Positions 41,058-52,882 of a DNA stretch of 64,000 nt are shown in pieces (position 1 is the first letter of the stretch; the number at the start of each line of letters is the position of its first letter). This DNA comes from Pseudomonas sp. B21-023 (lineage in GTDB: Bacteria > Pseudomonadota > Gammaproteobacteria > Pseudomonadales > Pseudomonadaceae). Under the pieces are notes generated by a model that was not told the DNA's origin, ran no database searches, and worked only from the letters and a program-made list of their open reading frames with translations. The stretch spans positions 372,001 through 436,000 of the forward strand of contig NZ_CP087190.1 in the NCBI RefSeq assembly GCF_024749165.1. Direction: 5' to 3'. The position numbers were made by a program, and so were the translations under genes.

Positions 41058-44000
41058 TCAGCTCGGCGGCGTGCTGTCCGGTTTGCTGTCCATCGGGATC
41101 AACTGCTGCTTGCCGTTCTTCGCATCCATGAGGAACACCTCCACCTGGCGCACCGAGATCTTGATGTTGTGCGCCTTGAACTCACGGTTGATATAGCGGT
41201 TGAGCTCGTCCAGCGTCGGGTTGCGGTCGCCGAGGTCGCGCACGTGCATGCGCAGTTCGTGGTCCAGCGAGCTTTCGCCGAAGTTGAGGAAGTACACCAG
41301 CGGCTCCGGGTCCTTGAGCACCCGCGGGTTCTCGTGGGCGCCCTTGAGCAGCAGGTCGCGCACCAAGTCCAGGTCCGAGCCGTAGTCGATGCCCAGCTTC
41401 AGCGTCACCCGGGTGACGGTGTCGGTCAGCGACCAGTTGATCAGCTGGCCGGTGATGAAGGTCTTGTTGGGGACGATGATGTCCTTGCGGTCGAAGTCGG
41501 TAATGGTGGTGGCGCGGATGCGGATCTTGCTCACCGTGCCGGACAGGTTGCCGATGGTGATGGTGTCACCGATGCGCACCGGGCGTTCGAACAGGATCAT
41601 GATGCCGGAGATGAAGTTGGCGAAGATCTCCTGCATGCCGAAACCCAGGCCCAGCGACAACGCCGCCACCAGCCACTGCAGCTTGTCCCAGCTGACCCCG
41701 AGGGTGGCCAGGGTGCTGACGATACCTACCCCGGCGATTACATAGGACAACAGCGTGGTAATAGCGTATGCGCTGCCCTGGGCCAGGTTCAGTCGTGACA
41801 GCACCAGCACTTCGAGCAGGCCTGGCAGGTTGCTGGCCAGGGCCACGGCGATACCGGCGATGACCATGGCGCCGAGCAGGTCGCCGAGGCTGATCGGTAC
41901 CATGCTGGCAGCTGCGCCGGTGCCGCTGCTGTACTCGTACAGGGTGATGTTGTTGAGGTAGGCGAACACGGTGATCAGGTCCGCCCAGACCCAGTACAAC
42001 CCGCCGATGAAACCGCCCAGCAGGGCCAGGCGAATCAGGCGCAGCGACTGCTGGTTGACCTGCTCGATGTCCAGGGTCGGCTCCTCGACCACCACCTCGC
42101 CATCCAGCCCTTCCTTGGCGGCCTGGCGTTTGCTCAGGGCGCGCTGGTAGGCCAGGCGCCGCGCCGCCACCGACAGGCCACGCACGAACGCGGCCTCGAT
42201 CACCAGCCAGAACAGCAGCAGGTAGAGCGTGTAGATCAGCCGGTCGGTGAGCTTGAGGGCGGTGTAGTAGTAGCCGAAGCACACCGCCACGAACAGGGCG
42301 ATGGGCAGGGCGGTGAAGGCCACCCCGACCGCTTTGCGGAACAGCGAGGTGTTCTGGTGCGCGGGGCTGCTCAGCAGCAGTCGGCTGAGCAGCCAGGCCA
42401 TCAGCGCATAGCAAGTCAGCACCACGCCGATGCCCAGCACGTCGTCGGCCAATGCCGAGGGCTGGTGTTCGGCCACCGCCACCACGCCCACCAGTGCCAG
42501 TACCACGGTACCGAGGCGACGTACCCAACCCCGCAGGAACTCGACCTGGGGCTTGTGCCAGCGGAAGTGAATTTCGGCGACGCCGCCCGGGGCAAGGATG
42601 CGGTAGGCGGTGTAGAACACCAGCCAGGCCTGGGCGATCTGCCACAACGCGGCGCCAAGGTTGGCGTTCTGTCCGCGGGCATCAAGCTGCAGGGCGTAGC
42701 TACCGAGAGTAAGCGCCAGGGCCACCGGCAGTGCCAGCAGGATGTTGATCAGGATCGCCTGGGGCGTGTGCCACTGGCTGTCACGCTTGAAGTGGCCGAT
42801 GTCCTGGTGGACCTTGCCCAGGCGCCGGTACAGGGCCTTGCGCCGCCACAGCAGGGCGCCGATCACCAGGATCAGCGGCAGGAACAGCAGTGGCTGCTGC
42901 ACCAGGCCGTCGCCCAGCTCCTTGATACCCGCGCCCCAAGGCAGGCTGGCCACCTGGTAGGCCAGGCCCTCGGGCACTTGGCGCAGCCACTGCCAGTCCA
43001 GCGGTTTGTTGCTGGGGATCCAGAACATCTGCTCTTCCAGCGTAGTGCGCAGGTTCTGGGCAGTGCTCAGCAGTTGTTTCTGGTTCAGTTGCAGGGTGAT
43101 GCATTCGTTGAGCAGCGCCGACAGCTCGCGGTTCAACCGCTCGAGCAGGTCGCCCCGGGTGATCGCCACTTCCAGCAGGGCCTTGCGCAGCTGCGGGGTG
43201 ACGTCTTCCTCGGGCTGGCTGGCCAGCAGCTTGTCCACGTAAGCGGACGGGCTGCTCATCTGTTCGCGTTCCTGGTTGATCTCGAACTGGTACAGGCGGA
43301 TATCGGCGATCTGGTCGGCCAGGTTGCGGTCGAGCTTCAGGTGCGGCAAGGCCTGCTTCTGCTTGTACAGGATCTTCGACAGCAGCAAGCTGCCCTTGAG
43401 TACGTTGATCTGCTCGTCGAGGGCCTGGTCGGCCTGGGTGAGGCTGTCGAGCTGCTGCTTGGTGCGCAGGTTCTGCTGGGTCACCTCGTTGAGGCGGTCG
43501 GTGCTGCGCAGCAGGTAATCGGACAACTGCAGGTTGGCGGTGCTCTCGGTGGCCAGCAGGTTGCTGCCGCCGGCCTTCTGCGCCTCGATCGACTGGCGGG
43601 TGACGGCCTGTTGCGACTGCGCCAGGCGCTTTTCGTTGATCAACGTCTGCAGGTCCTGAATTTCCTGTTCCAGCCTTGTGGCGCGTTCGATCAGCAGGTC
43701 ATGGCGGGCGTTGCCCAGGTCCTGCAGCACGCTGTTGCCGGCCAGTTCCTGGCGGCGCAGCAGGGTCAGGGCGTTGAGCGAGGCCAGCTCGGCGTTGAGC
43801 TGGTTGCGCTGGTCGGCATTGATCGACTTGCCGTTGTCCTTGCCGCTCTTGAGGCTGTTGTTGATCTGCTGGGCACGCATCTGGTTGCCGCTGATCTCGG
43901 CCTGGGCGCGCTCGGGGCGGGTCTGGGAGTTGATGATCAGGCTGTTGGCTTCGGACAGCGCCTTCTGCAGGTCGCCCTGCTGAGTGCTGCGCTCGCTGAG

Positions 44001-44363
44001 CATCTGTTCGAGCTGCGGCACCGTCAGGCTGGCGTAGCGCTGCGCCACCGGCACGACGCTGGAGGCCTTGAGCTTGATCAGTTCGCGCTGGCTGTCGCGG
44101 ATCTCCTGGGGGGCATTGGCCAACTGCTGCTTGAGGGCTTCGAGCTTCTTTTCGCTGTCGTCGCGGGCGTTGAGCAGCGCCAGTGTCTGCTCCAGCACCT
44201 GCTGCACGGCTTTCTGCTCGGTTTCCGGCAGTTTGCGCTCGGCGATCTTGCTCAGGCTGCTCTGGATGCCCGGAGTGGTCGGGATTTCCACCGCGCCAGC
44301 GGCGAACGAGAGGGTCAGGCACAGCCCCAGCAGGGCTGCGCGGCAATGGTCACGCAGGGACAT
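41058..44363 (-). CDS. MscK/KefA-type mechanosensitive channel
   Basis: 1101 residues. The start is the ATG at 44363 with a signal peptide (MSLRDHCRAALLGLCLTLSF). A long periplasmic coiled-coil domain (about 30-480) is followed by some 11 membrane helices and a C-terminal MscS domain. The pore helix and beta domain are recognised in VAALSLGLGFGMQEIFANFI, FERPVRIGDTITIGNLSGTV and the motif IIVPNKTFITGQLINWS. MscK-type channels release solutes on osmotic downshock. The neighbours (CPA1 antiporter, bet genes) also serve ion and osmotic balance. Confidence 0.92.
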   Translation of the reverse strand: MSLRDHCRAALLGLCLTLSFAAGAVEIPTTPGIQSSLSKIAERKLPETEQKAVQQVLEQTLALLNARDDSEKKLEALKQQLANAPQEIRDSQRELIKLKASSVVPVAQRYASLTVPQLEQMLSERSTQQGDLQKALSEANSLIINSQTRPERAQAEISGNQMRAQQINNSLKSGKDNGKSINADQRNQLNAELASLNALTLLRRQELAGNSVLQDLGNARHDLLIERATRLEQEIQDLQTLINEKRLAQSQQAVTRQSIEAQKAGGSNLLATESTANLQLSDYLLRSTDRLNEVTQQNLRTKQQLDSLTQADQALDEQINVLKGSLLLSKILYKQKQALPHLKLDRNLADQIADIRLYQFEINQEREQMSSPSAYVDKLLASQPEEDVTPQLRKALLEVAITRGDLLERLNRELSALLNECITLQLNQKQLLSTAQNLRTTLEEQMFWIPSNKPLDWQWLRQVPEGLAYQVASLPWGAGIKELGDGLVQQPLLFLPLILVIGALLWRRKALYRRLGKVHQDIGHFKRDSQWHTPQAILINILLALPVALALTLGSYALQLDARGQNANLGAALWQIAQAWLVFYTAYRILAPGGVAEIHFRWHKPQVEFLRGWVRRLGTVVLALVGVVAVAEHQPSALADDVLGIGVVLTCYALMAWLLSRLLLSSPAHQNTSLFRKAVGVAFTALPIALFVAVCFGYYYTALKLTDRLIYTLYLLLFWLVIEAAFVRGLSVAARRLAYQRALSKRQAAKEGLDGEVVVEEPTLDIEQVNQQSLRLIRLALLGGFIGGLYWVWADLITVFAYLNNITLYEYSSGTGAAASMVPISLGDLLGAMVIAGIAVALASNLPGLLEVLVLSRLNLAQGSAYAITTLLSYVIAGVGIVSTLATLGVSWDKLQWLVAALSLGLGFGMQEIFANFISGIMILFERPVRIGDTITIGNLSGTVSKIRIRATTITDFDRKDIIVPNKTFITGQLINWSLTDTVTRVTLKLGIDYGSDLDLVRDLLLKGAHENPRVLKDPEPLVYFLNFGESSLDHELRMHVRDLGDRNPTLDELNRYINREFKAHNIKISVRQVEVFLMDAKNGKQQLIPMDSKPDSTPPS

Positions 44364-44398
44364 AGGCAGAGTTCTTGTGATACGCGGCAAATCGGAGT

Positions 44399-46141
<1,743 letters not shown>

Positions 46142-46260
46142 AGGCAGGTACTCCGGGACAGCGGGGGAAAAGGGACGTGCAACTATGAACTAGCAGGTCG
46201 CGTGCCAATCGATTCTAACCTGATGAATTGGCAGCCTGTAAAGCGTTTCTGCAGATGTAG

Positions 46261-46288
46261 AAAAGGCACCTCGAAAGGTGCCTTTTCT
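46261..46288. terminator. Terminator between betA and the antiporter gene
   Basis: Stem aaaaggcacct-cga-aaggtgcctttt. On the minus strand it would end the betIBA message after a REP pair; it is symmetric. Confidence 0.8.
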
Positions 46289-46303
46289 TGTGTTGCCTGT
46301 TAC

Positions 46304-46397
46304 GGCCTCATCGCTGGCAAGCCAGCTCCCACAGGGTCGTCACAGCCCTTGAGTACGGGGTGCTAGCTGTGGGAGCCGGCTTGCCGGCGATGAAGCC
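46304..46397. repeat. Inverted REP pair downstream of betA
   Basis: Left copy ggcctcatcgctggcaagcc, right copy tgtgggagccggcttgccgg in opposite orientation. They lie between the betA stop and the terminator. Confidence 0.85.
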
Positions 46398-46404
46398 AAG
46401 CAGG

Positions 46405-48102
46405 TCAGGCCTGCTTCACTTCACGCATCGGCTTGCCCTTCACCGGTGCATCGCCCGCCACGTAGTACTTGGCGGTGCTGCGCGGCAGCGGCTTGCGGCC
46501 ACGGATCTTGTCCGAGATCTTCTCGGCGATCATGATCGTGGTGGCGTTGAGGTTGCCGGTGATGATCAGCGGCATGATCGACGCATCGACGACGCGCAGG
46601 CCCTGCATGCCGTGCACGCGACCCTCGCCATCGACTACGGCCATGTCGTCGGTGCCCATCTTGCACGAGCAGGACGGGTGGAAGGCGGTTTCGGCGTGCT
46701 CGCGGATGAATTTGTCCAGCTCTTCATCGGTCTGCACGTGGGCGCCCGGGCTGATCTCGCGGCCGCGGTACGGGTCCAGCGCCGGCTGGGCCATGATTTC
46801 GCGGGTCAGGCGGATGCCGTCGCGGAATTCCTGCCAGTCCTGCTCGGTGGACATGTAGTTGAACAGGATGCTCGGGTGCTGGCGCGGGTCTTTCGACTTG
46901 GCCTGGATGCGACCACGGGCTGGCGAGCGCATGGAGCCCATGTGTGCCTGGAAGCCGTGCTCTTTCACACCGTTCGAGCCGTTGTAGTTAATCGCTACCG
47001 GCAGGAAGTGGTACTGGATGTTCGGCCACTTGAATTCAGGGCGGGTGCGGATGAAACCACCGGCCTCGAACTGGTTGCTGGCGCCGATGCCGGTGCCGTT
47101 GAACAGCCACTCGGCACCGATGGCCGGCTGGTTCCACCACAGCAGCGACGGGTACAGCGACACCGGCTGGGTGCAGGCGTACTGCAGGTACAGCTCGAGG
47201 TGGTCCTGCAGGTTCTCGCCGACGCCCGGCAGGTCGTGGACCACTGGAATGTCGAGGCTTTCCAGCAGGGCGCGCGGGCCGACGCCGGAGCGCTGCAGCA
47301 GTTGCGGCGAGGCGATGGCGCCGGAGGAAACGATGACTTCCTTGCGGGCGCGCGCTTCGACGCGCTCTTCGCTGTCACCGACCAGGTAAGTCACGCCAAC
47401 AGCGCGCTTGTTGTCGAACAGCACGCGGTCGCTCAAGGCGTGGGTGACGATGGTCAGGTTCGGACGCTTCTTGGCCTGGTCCAGATAGCCACGGGCGGTG
47501 CTGGAACGACGACCATTCTTGGTGACCGAACGGTCCATCGGGCCGAAGCCTTCCTGCTGGTAGCCGTTGAGGTCTTCGGTGCGCGGGTAGCCGGCTTGCA
47601 CGCCGGCCTCGACCATGGCGTGGAACAGCGGGTTGTTGCCGGCTTTCGGCGTGGCCACGCTGACCGGGCCTTCGCCGCCGTGGTAGTCGTTCGGGCCGAT
47701 GTCGCGGGTTTCGGCCTTACGGAAGTACGGCAGGCAGTCCAGGTAGGTCCAGTCCTCAAGGCCTGGCAGTTCAGCCCAGCCGTCGAAGTCCATGGCGTTG
47801 CCGCGGATGTAGCACATGCCGTTGATCAGCGACGAACCGCCCAGGCCCTTGCCGCGGCCACATTCCATGCGGCGACCGTCCATGTGCGGCTCCGGGTCGG
47901 TCTCGTAGGCCCAGTTGTAGCGGCGACCTTGCAGCGGGAAGGCCAGGGCGGCCGGCATCTGGGTGCGGAAGTCGAAGCGGTAGTCCGGGCCACCGGCTTC
48001 CAGCAGCAGCACGGTGACGCTGGCGTCTTCGGTCAGGCGGGTGGCCAGGGTGTTACCGGCGGAGCCGGCACCGACGATGATGTAATCGAATTCTTGGGAC
48101 AT
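46405..48102 (-). CDS. betA: Choline dehydrogenase
   Basis: Membrane-associated FAD oxidoreductase of the GMC family: choline to betaine aldehyde (and onwards in vitro). 565 residues. The FAD motif is [19 protein letters not shown], followed by the GMC signature [20 protein letters not shown]. The second signature is in [18 protein letters not shown], and catalytic His lies in [11 protein letters not shown]. Last gene of betIBA, 75 bp after betB. Confidence 0.97.
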   Translation of the reverse strand: MSQEFDYIIVGAGSAGNTLATRLTEDASVTVLLLEAGGPDYRFDFRTQMPAALAFPLQGRRYNWAYETDPEPHMDGRRMECGRGKGLGGSSLINGMCYIRGNAMDFDGWAELPGLEDWTYLDCLPYFRKAETRDIGPNDYHGGEGPVSVATPKAGNNPLFHAMVEAGVQAGYPRTEDLNGYQQEGFGPMDRSVTKNGRRSSTARGYLDQAKKRPNLTIVTHALSDRVLFDNKRAVGVTYLVGDSEERVEARARKEVIVSSGAIASPQLLQRSGVGPRALLESLDIPVVHDLPGVGENLQDHLELYLQYACTQPVSLYPSLLWWNQPAIGAEWLFNGTGIGASNQFEAGGFIRTRPEFKWPNIQYHFLPVAINYNGSNGVKEHGFQAHMGSMRSPARGRIQAKSKDPRQHPSILFNYMSTEQDWQEFRDGIRLTREIMAQPALDPYRGREISPGAHVQTDEELDKFIREHAETAFHPSCSCKMGTDDMAVVDGEGRVHGMQGLRVVDASIMPLIITGNLNATTIMIAEKISDKIRGRKPLPRSTAKYYVAGDAPVKGKPMREVKQA

Positions 48103-48177
48103 TGAAGTACCCTCGTTGGCAGTTGTCAGGGAGCGGAAACGCCCGCGCTCAAGGGCGCGGGCGTGGCGGGACCAGGT

Positions 48178-49650
48178 TTAGAAAACCGAGTTGTAGCCGC
48201 CCAGCTCGACCTGAACCGACTTGATGCGAGTGTATTGAGCCAGCGAGCTGACACCGTTTTCACGGCCGACGCCCGACTGCTTGTAACCGCCAACCGGCAT
48301 TTCGGCCGGCGACTCGCCCCAGGCGTTGATCCAGCAGATACCGGCTTCGAGCTTGTGGATGATGCGGTGGGCGCGGCTGATGTCGTTGGTGCAGACACCT
48401 GCGGCAAGGCCGTATTCGGTGTCGTTGGCGCGACGGATGACTTCTTCCTCGGTCTCGTAGCTGAGGATGCTCATCACCGGGCCGAAGATCTCTTCCTTGA
48501 CGATGGTCATGTCGTCGGTGCAGTCGGTGAACACGGTCGGGGCGACGAACGCGCCCTTGGCGAAGTCGCCGTCCAGCAGACGCTCACCGCCGCACAGGAC
48601 GCGGGCGCCTTCTTCTTTACCCTTGGCGATGTAGGACAGCACGCTTTCCATGTGCTGGAAGCTGACCAGCGGGCCGAAGTTGGTGTTCTCGTCTTCCGGG
48701 TTGCCGGCACGGATGCGGGCGACGCGCTCGGCGATCTTGGCTTCGAAGGCGGCTTTCATCGCGGCAGGGATGAACACGCGGGTGCCGTTGGTGCAGACCT
48801 GACCGGAGCTGTAGAAGTTGGCCATCATGGCGATGTCGGCGGCCTTGTCCAGGTCGGCGTCGTCGCAGATGATCAGCGGCGACTTGCCGCCCAGTTCCAT
48901 GGTGACTTCCTTGAGCGACGAGCTCGAGGCGCTGGCCATGACTTTCTTGCCGGTGGTGGTGCCGCCGGTGAAGGAGACCTTCTCGATGCGTGGGTGCTCG
49001 GTCAGCCAGGTGCCGACTTCGCGGCCGCTGCCGGTCAGCACGTTGAACACGCCGTTCGGCAGGCCGGCTTCGGTGAAGATCTCGGCCAGTTTCAGGGTGG
49101 TCAGCGAGGTGACTTCCGACGGCTTGAAGATCATCGCGTTGCCGGCGGCCAGGGCCGGGGCGGATTTCCACAGGGCGATCTGGATCGGGTAGTTCCAGGC
49201 GCCGATACCAACGGTCACGCCCAGCGGCTCGCGGCGGGTGTAGACGAAGGACGATTCGCGCAGCGGAATCTGCTCGCCTTCGATGGCCGGCACCAGGCCT
49301 GCGTAGTATTCCAGCACGTCGGCGCCGGTGACGATGTCGACGTAGCGAGTCTCGGAGTACGACTTTCCGGTGTCCAGGGTTTCCAGCATGGCCAGCTCGT
49401 CGTTGCGCTCGCGCAGGATGTCGACGGCGCGGCGCAGGATGCGCGAACGCTGCATGGCGGTCATGGCGGCCCAGACTTTCTGGCCACGCTCGGCGCTTTC
49501 GACGGCCTTCTCGACGTCAGCTTGAGTTGCGCGCTGCACGTGGGCGAGGACTTCGCCGGTAGCCGGGTTGATGGCTTCGAAGGTGGCATCGCTGCCAGCG
49601 TCTACGTAAGCGCCATCGATGTAGAGTTTTTGCGTTCCGAAACGGGCCAT
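48178..49650 (-). CDS. betB: Betaine aldehyde dehydrogenase
   Basis: NAD(P)+-dependent oxidation of betaine aldehyde to glycine betaine. 490 residues from the ATG at 49650 ([20 protein letters not shown]). Catalytic Glu is in [19 protein letters not shown], catalytic Cys in [14 protein letters not shown]. Cofactor loop is [14 protein letters not shown]. Lies between betI and betA in one direction. Confidence 0.97.
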   Translation of the reverse strand: MARFGTQKLYIDGAYVDAGSDATFEAINPATGEVLAHVQRATQADVEKAVESAERGQKVWAAMTAMQRSRILRRAVDILRERNDELAMLETLDTGKSYSETRYVDIVTGADVLEYYAGLVPAIEGEQIPLRESSFVYTRREPLGVTVGIGAWNYPIQIALWKSAPALAAGNAMIFKPSEVTSLTTLKLAEIFTEAGLPNGVFNVLTGSGREVGTWLTEHPRIEKVSFTGGTTTGKKVMASASSSSLKEVTMELGGKSPLIICDDADLDKAADIAMMANFYSSGQVCTNGTRVFIPAAMKAAFEAKIAERVARIRAGNPEDENTNFGPLVSFQHMESVLSYIAKGKEEGARVLCGGERLLDGDFAKGAFVAPTVFTDCTDDMTIVKEEIFGPVMSILSYETEEEVIRRANDTEYGLAAGVCTNDISRAHRIIHKLEAGICWINAWGESPAEMPVGGYKQSGVGRENGVSSLAQYTRIKSVQVELGGYNSVF

Positions 49651-49688
49651 AGTGTCCTCGCAAGTGCAGTGTGTGGTTGGCTGCCGCG

Positions 49689-50345
49689 TCACGCTCCTGC
49701 CGGTTGGCTGGTCGCTGCGCGCGGCTGTTCAGAGGCCTGGTTGTTTGTATCCAGGGACTGCTGTTTAGCCAGTTGTAGATCCATGTATTCGTAAGCGATG
49801 CGTATTGCCTGCTCGGTGTCGAATGCGTCACCCGAGAGGGCGCCACGCAACCACAGGCCGTCGATCAGGGCCGCCAGCCCGCGGGCGGCCTTGCGCGCAT
49901 GGTAGAGCGGCAGGACACGGCGGAACTGGCAGCACAGGTTGGAGTACAGGCGGTGGTCGTTGATCCGCTGCAACCTGTGCAAAGACGGCTGGTGCATGCT
50001 GGAAGCCCAGAAGGCCAGCCAGGTTTTCATTGCCGGGCCATTCACCTGGCTCGCATCGAAATTGCCTTCGATGATCACCTTCAGGTGGGCACGCGGGCTG
50101 TCGTCCGTGAGGGCCTGACGACGCGCGATCACACCCTCGTTGAGCATGTTCATGATGTAGCGCATCGTCGCTGCGATCAGGCCATTCTTGTCCTGAAAGT
50201 AGTGACTGATGATGCCGTTCGACACGCCGGCCAAACGGGCAATCAGCGCAATGCTGGCATCTCCCAGTCCGACCTGATCGACCGCCTGCAAGGTGGCTTC
50301 GATCAACTGCTGGCGGCGGATGGGTTGCATACCGACCTTGGGCAT
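49689..50345 (-). CDS. betI: BetI, TetR-family repressor of the choline genes
   Basis: 218 residues. The TetR helix-turn-helix is [20 protein letters not shown], preceded by [17 protein letters not shown]. BetI represses betIBA and betT and is released by choline. Its gene is first in the operon, about 40 bp before betB. A perfect palindrome at 50415-50434, 70 bp before its start, is the expected operator, so it is autoregulated. Confidence 0.96.
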   Translation of the reverse strand: MPKVGMQPIRRQQLIEATLQAVDQVGLGDASIALIARLAGVSNGIISHYFQDKNGLIAATMRYIMNMLNEGVIARRQALTDDSPRAHLKVIIEGNFDASQVNGPAMKTWLAFWASSMHQPSLHRLQRINDHRLYSNLCCQFRRVLPLYHARKAARGLAALIDGLWLRGALSGDAFDTEQAIRIAYEYMDLQLAKQQSLDTNNQASEQPRAATSQPAGA

Positions 50346-50414
50346 CTTGCTATCTCCTCAGGCCTGCGGGCAGACGACAAGCGGCTACCTCGGCGAAGGC
50401 CAGTCTATTTTGTT

Positions 50415-50434
50415 TTGATTGAACGTTCAATCAA
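50415..50434. promoter_or_regulatory. BetI operator, 20-bp palindrome
   Basis: ttgattgaacgttcaatcaa is a perfect inverted repeat in the betI-betT gap, close to betI. The attgaacgttcaat core matches BetI-type sites. Confidence 0.8.
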
Positions 50435-50824
50435 TAAAGAATAAGCTCTGCGACAATTTGTGCCATTGACAGTTTTTGGGACGGTCACAGGGGCACGAAT
50501 CGACACCCCAGGAAATCGCGTAACCCCCGGAATACAAGGCGTTGACGGGCATGAGCGATGCGAAAGACAGATTCTGCCGAGTGGCCACAGGCCGCGCGGC
50601 CGGCCCTTTGGAGCGGGCCAGGTGTCTGTGGCTAATGCGCGCACCCAGCGATGGCGTGCGCAAGAAGCGACAGGCGACCGGTCTGGTTTTTTGCAACGTT
50701 TCGATTCGGGATCACGGTTTCCAGGGTGCCTTTTATAACACCTTGCGCAGTAGGGCTATTGCACCAATTGCGTGGGACATAACTGTTTAGCCTCCACTGC
50801 CGCACTGCCCGGAGCATTCGTGCA
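50435..50824 (+). other. betT upstream region
   Basis: About 390 bp without a gene. The only promoter-like hit is TATAAC at 50734-50739, 86 bp before the betT start, without a good -35. Short open frames here have no ribosome-binding site and no recognisable product. No second copy of the BetI palindrome is seen, so choline control of betT may act over the distance or by another regulator. Confidence 0.4.
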
Positions 50825-52828
50825 ATGAGTTCTGCTTCCCTGACAAAGCCCCCCGCCGAGCGGGTACGGGTCAACCACGTGGTGTTTTTCACCTCGGCGC
50901 TGATGATCCTTGTTCTGACTGCCTTGCTGATCGCTGTACCCGATATCGCCGGCCAGGTGCTTGGCGTCGCCCAGAAGTGGCTGACGCGCACCTTTGGCTG
51001 GTACTACATGCTGGTGATCTGCGGTTACCTGCTGTTCGTCGTCTACCTGGCATTTTCCGACTTCGGCAAGCTCAAGCTGGGCGGCAAGGACGACACCCCG
51101 GACTTCAGCTACGGCGCCTGGGCCGGCATGCTGTTCTCCTCCGGTATCGGTATCTCGCTGCTGTACTTCGGCGCTTCCGAGCCGCTGGACCACTACTTCA
51201 ACCCACCGGAAGGTACGCCTGCCAGCCTCGAGGCCGCGCGCCAGGGCCTGCAACTGACCTTCCTGCACTGGGGCCTGCACGGCTGGGCGATCTACGCCCT
51301 GGTCGGCCTGGCCGTGGGTTACTTCGCCTACCGTCACAACCAGCCGCTGGCACTGCGCTCGGCGCTCTACCCGCTGGTCGGTGAGCGTTGGGTCAAGGGT
51401 GGCGCGGGCCATGCCGTGGACATCTTCGGCATGTTCGTCACCCTGCTGGGCCTGGTGACCAATCTGGGCATCGGCTCGATGCAGGTGGCCTCGGGCCTGG
51501 AATACCTGTTTGGCATGGACCACAGCAAGACCAACCTGCTGGTGGTGATCCTGGTCATGGCCGGCGTGGCCACCGTGGCCGCGGTGTCGGGCGTGGAGAA
51601 CGGCATCCGCCGCCTGTCCAACCTGAACATCCTGCTGTTCAGCGGCCTGTTGATCTTCGTGCTGCTGGCCGGCAATACCCTGCACCTGCTAAACGGCTTC
51701 GTGCAGAACGTCGGCGACTACCTCAACGGTGTCGTGCTGAAGACCTTCGACCTCTATGTCTATGAAGGCGACAACGACAAGTCCGAGCGCTGGCTGGGCC
51801 TGTGGACCGTGTTCTACTGGGCCTGGTGGATCTCCTGGGGCCCGTTCGTCGGCATGTTCATCGCCCGTATCTCCAAGGGCCGGACCGTGCGCCAGCTGGT
51901 CAGCGGCGTGCTGCTGATCCCGTTGGGCTTCACCTTGGCGTGGCTGTCGATCTTCGGCAACACTGCGCTGGACCTGGTGATCAACCAGGGCGCCGTGGAG
52001 CTGGGCAAGACCGCGCTGGAACAGCCGTCGATGTCGATCTACCAGCTGCTCGAGTACTTCCCAGCGGCGAAGATCGTCATCGGTGTGGCGGTGTTCGTCG
52101 GCTTCGTGCTGTTCCTCACTCCGGCCGACTCCGGCGCGGTGATGATGGCCAACCTGTCGTGCAAAGGTGGCAAGGTCGACGAAGACGCCCCACACTGGAT
52201 GGTGGTGTTCTGGTCGGTGGTGATCACCCTGGTGACCATCGGCCTGCTGTTCGCCGGTAACTTCGAAGCCATGCAGACCATGGTGGTACTGGCCGGCCTG
52301 CCGTTCTCGGTGGTTCTGGTACTGTTCATGTTCGGCCTGATGAAGGCCATGAAGCAGGACGTTGCGGTCGAGAGCGAGCGCGCCGAACTGGCCGCCCGTG
52401 GCCGTCGCGGTTTCAGCGAGCGCCTCAGTCAGCTGGACCTGCAGCCGACTCAGGCCGTGGTGCAGCGGTTCATGGACAAGCAGGTCAGTCCAGCGCTGAA
52501 AGAGGCCGCCGAGCAGCTGCGTACCCTGGGCTTCGAGGTCGAGACCCGGGTAGGTCAGTCGCGCAACATGATGGGCCTGCGAGTGATGATGGAAGAGGGT
52601 AATCCCTTCGTCTACGAAGCTAGCCTGGATGGCTACCTGGCCGCGCCGAGCGAGGCGCCGGTCGAAGGGGAGCCGGAAGTGCAGCAGCGCTTCTACCGCG
52701 CCGAGGTCTACCTGCACGACGGCAGCCAGGAGTACGACCTGATGGGCTTCACCCGTGAGCAGATCGTGCGTGACGTGCTGGATCAGTTCGAAAGCCACCG
52801 CCAGCTGTTGGGGCGTGTGTACAGCTAA
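50825..52828 (+). CDS. betT: BetT choline/betaine transporter (BCCT family)
   Basis: Proton- or sodium-coupled symporter that imports choline. 667 residues, 12 helices in the first 500. The BCCT tryptophan-rich segment is GLWTVFYWAWWISWGPFVG, followed by MFIARISKGRTVRQLVSG, and the GSIG-like unwound helix region is in FSSGIGISLLYFGASEP. A cytoplasmic C-terminal domain of about 150 residues (from about 520) is present; in BetT it is needed for osmotic activation. Divergent from betIBA, which oxidises the imported choline. Confidence 0.96.
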   Translation: MSSASLTKPPAERVRVNHVVFFTSALMILVLTALLIAVPDIAGQVLGVAQKWLTRTFGWYYMLVICGYLLFVVYLAFSDFGKLKLGGKDDTPDFSYGAWAGMLFSSGIGISLLYFGASEPLDHYFNPPEGTPASLEAARQGLQLTFLHWGLHGWAIYALVGLAVGYFAYRHNQPLALRSALYPLVGERWVKGGAGHAVDIFGMFVTLLGLVTNLGIGSMQVASGLEYLFGMDHSKTNLLVVILVMAGVATVAAVSGVENGIRRLSNLNILLFSGLLIFVLLAGNTLHLLNGFVQNVGDYLNGVVLKTFDLYVYEGDNDKSERWLGLWTVFYWAWWISWGPFVGMFIARISKGRTVRQLVSGVLLIPLGFTLAWLSIFGNTALDLVINQGAVELGKTALEQPSMSIYQLLEYFPAAKIVIGVAVFVGFVLFLTPADSGAVMMANLSCKGGKVDEDAPHWMVVFWSVVITLVTIGLLFAGNFEAMQTMVVLAGLPFSVVLVLFMFGLMKAMKQDVAVESERAELAARGRRGFSERLSQLDLQPTQAVVQRFMDKQVSPALKEAAEQLRTLGFEVETRVGQSRNMMGLRVMMEEGNPFVYEASLDGYLAAPSEAPVEGEPEVQQRFYRAEVYLHDGSQEYDLMGFTREQIVRDVLDQFESHRQLLGRVYS

Positions 52829-52844
52829 TCCGGACCGCGCATGA

Positions 52845-52878
52845 ACGAGGGCCCCGATCGAAAGACCGGGGCCCTCGT
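52845..52878. terminator. Terminator after betT
   Basis: A long GC stem acgagggcccc / ggggccctcgt around an 11-nt loop. The downstream T-run is weak but the stem is very stable and lies between convergent genes. Confidence 0.75.
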
Positions 52879-52882
52879 CGTT

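Noticed and set aside
50460-50790. Small open frames between betI and betT
   Set aside because: They overlap each other on both strands, lack ribosome-binding sites and encode Arg/Pro-rich low-complexity sequence typical of GC-rich non-coding DNA.
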